Assembly (NCBI RefSeq): GCF_000718785.1
Contig: NZ_JOCA01000002.1
Span: forward strand, 1-64,000
DNA: 64,000 bases
From: Streptomyces sp. NRRL WC-3626
GTDB lineage: Bacteria; Actinomycetota; Actinomycetes; Streptomycetales; Streptomycetaceae
Direction of reading: 5' to 3'
Under the pieces are notes generated by a model. The model ran no database searches. It saw only the letters and a program-made list of their open reading frames with translations, and was not told the DNA's origin. This document shows, piece by piece, positions 62,803-64,000 of the stretch; position 1 is the first letter of the stretch; the number at the start of each line of letters is the position of its first letter. Position numbers and translations under genes: made by a program.

Positions 62803-64000
62803 TTACGGGTGCGGAGATGGGAGGGCTTGCTCGGTCCAGACGGTCTTGCCGTCCGGTGTATAGCGGGTGCCCCAGTTTCGGGAAAGTTGGGAGACGATGA
62901 AGAGGCCGCGGCCCCCTTCGTCGACTGTGCGTGCATGGCGCAAGCGCGGTGCGTTGGCACCGTCGTCCTGGACCTCGCAGGTGAGGGCGCGCTCCTTGAT
63001 GATGCGCAGTTGCAGGGGTGGTGTGCCGTGGAGGAGGGCATTGGTGACCAGTTCGCTGACGATCAATTCTGTCGCGTAGGCGGTTTCGTCATCCACGCCC
63101 CACTCCGTGAGCTGGCGTCGGGCGTGGGCGCGCGCCGTACCGGCTGCCGTGGGGGCGTCGACCAGTCGCCAAGTCGCCACGTGATCGGAGGGGAAGGTGT
63201 GGGTGCGCCCGAGGAGGAGAACGGCGTCGCCAGGGCGGGTATCCCGGTACAGCCGGTACAGGGCGTCATCACACAGGTCCTGTAGCGGGCGGTCGGGATC
63301 GGTCAGCACCTGGCGCAGGGGGGACGGGTCGCCTGGGGGACGTGCCGCAGAGACGGGCAGGAGGGAGGTGGTGTAGAAGGCAAGGATGCTGCCGTCGGTG
63401 AGAGTGACCGTGGCCGTGTCGAAGGGCGGGCCCTCGGAGCTGCCCAGCAGGGGCCCGGCGGGAGAGTCGGGGATCTCGGTGGTGCCGTCGGGGCGGGCGA
63501 TGACGGGCGCGGGGTGGCCGGCCCGGGCAAACGTGCACGTGCGGGTGAGGGGGTCGTAAACGGCATACACGCAGCTCGCATTGAGCGCCTGCCCGTGCAT
63601 GGGGTCCCCGGGCGGGAGCGCCGCCCTCTCTTGGGCCAGGAGAATCGCGGTGTCGTTGAGGCGTGCGAGGAGCTCGTCGGCGTCCAGGTCCAGTGAGGCC
63701 AGGGAATGGATGACCGTTCGCAGCTGTCCCATGGTGGTGGCGGCGTGAATGCCCTGTCCGGTGACTTCACCGACCACCAGGGCGGTGCGGGCGCTGGACA
63801 GGGCGAAGGTGTCGAACCAGCCCCCTCCGCCCTCGTCGCCGGGCACGAGCAGGTGGGCGGATTCCACGGTGCTCTGCGAGGAAGGGCACGGAGGCAGCAG
63901 CCGACGTTGCAGGGTTGCGGCGATGGTGTGCTCGCGGGTGTAACGGCGGGCGTTGTCGATACACAAGGCTGTGTGGGCAGCCATTTCGAGGGTGAGAGCC
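62803..64000 (-). CDS. PP2C phosphatase with histidine-kinase-like ATPase domain, 5' end outside window
   Basis: The visible 399 residues are the C-terminal part of a regulator: end of a GAF-like domain (MAAHTALCIDNARRYTRE), SpoIIE/PP2C domain (about 35-240, GGGGWFDTFAL, RAGHPAPVIARPDG) and an HATPase_c anti-sigma-type domain (about 262-385, ELIVSELVTNALLHG, EGGRGLFIVSQLSRNWG). Some PP2C metal sites look altered (GGWFDT instead of GGDWYD; no clear second DG). The frame is open to the window end. It lies 108 nt upstream of the other RsbU-like gene. Confidence 0.9.
   Translation of the reverse strand, partial: ALTLEMAAHTALCIDNARRYTREHTIAATLQRRLLPPCPSSQSTVESAHLLVPGDEGGGGWFDTFALSSARTALVVGEVTGQGIHAATTMGQLRTVIHSLASLDLDADELLARLNDTAILLAQERAALPPGDPMHGQALNASCVYAVYDPLTRTCTFARAGHPAPVIARPDGTTEIPDSPAGPLLGSSEGPPFDTATVTLTDGSILAFYTTSLLPVSAARPPGDPSPLRQVLTDPDRPLQDLCDDALYRLYRDTRPGDAVLLLGRTHTFPSDHVATWRLVDAPTAAGTARAHARRQLTEWGVDDETAYATELIVSELVTNALLHGTPPLQLRIIKERALTCEVQDDGANAPRLRHARTVDEGGRGLFIVSQLSRNWGTRYTPDGKTVWTEQALPSPHP

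Overview
This window is high-GC chromosomal DNA from an actinomycete, almost certainly a Streptomyces. The evidence is a Streptomyces-type 5S rRNA end, pervasive GC-rich third codon positions, many GTG starts, probable leaderless genes with a TANNNT box about 7 nt upstream of the start codon, Streptomyces-type small proteins (DUF5999 and a 59-aa protein with a rare TTA codon), and a tandem glycine riboswitch before gcvP. It starts at the tail of an rRNA operon.

Layout. (1) 1-14 kb: the 5S end, then a membrane/cell-envelope and division block: CDP-alcohol phosphatidyltransferase, GDP-mannose pyrophosphorylase fused to a degenerate phosphomannomutase domain, DUF881-DUF1290-DUF881, a GarA/OdhI-like FHA protein, MerR (FtsR-like), DUF151 nuclease, MerR, dinB, PRC-barrel protein, glycine riboswitch and gcvP. 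The order matches the mycobacterial pgsA2-to-gcvB block, except that gcvH is absent. (2) 14-42.7 kb: ordinary core and accessory Streptomyces genes: LacI and TOBE regulators, a GCS2 ligase, a CPBP protease, a frameshifted phzF, PadR, a Clp-N protein, three EamA/DMT exporters (one behind a short proline-rich leader ORF), MocR and LysR regulators with visible operators, flavin-split-barrel proteins, a Rieske lipoprotein, a HipA-like kinase with DUF3037, SDR enzymes, a solute-binding lipoprotein, ung, lnt and a Gfo/Idh/MocA oxidoreductase. (3) 42.8-45.1 kb: a 3' fragment of uppP directly abuts a tyrosine integrase gene, followed by an excisionase-like gene. This is one end of an integrated element. 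(4) 45.1-64 kb: probable cargo or accessory island of a redox, hypoxia or dormancy flavour: nitrilase, RmlD-like reductase, [Fe-S] uracil-DNA glycosylase, two DUF488 proteins, hemerythrin-DUF2249, cupins, 7Fe ferredoxin with an Fe-S-type HTH regulator, FolE with a RibD-like reductase, a lone cyclic-nucleotide-binding domain, a VOC protein, a GH15 enzyme, small membrane proteins and two RsbU-type phosphatases. It also holds decayed genes (XRE-type regulator, hemerythrin copy, frameshifted cupin).

How the genes work together. The left block joins envelope synthesis, division control and glycine/2-oxoglutarate metabolism. The right block looks like a stress module: electron carriers, O2/NO-type sensors, pteridine synthesis, DNA repair, trehalose/glucan hydrolysis and sigma-factor signalling. 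The 5' part of uppP is not visible in the window, so the far end of the element probably lies beyond 64 kb, or the gene was lost.
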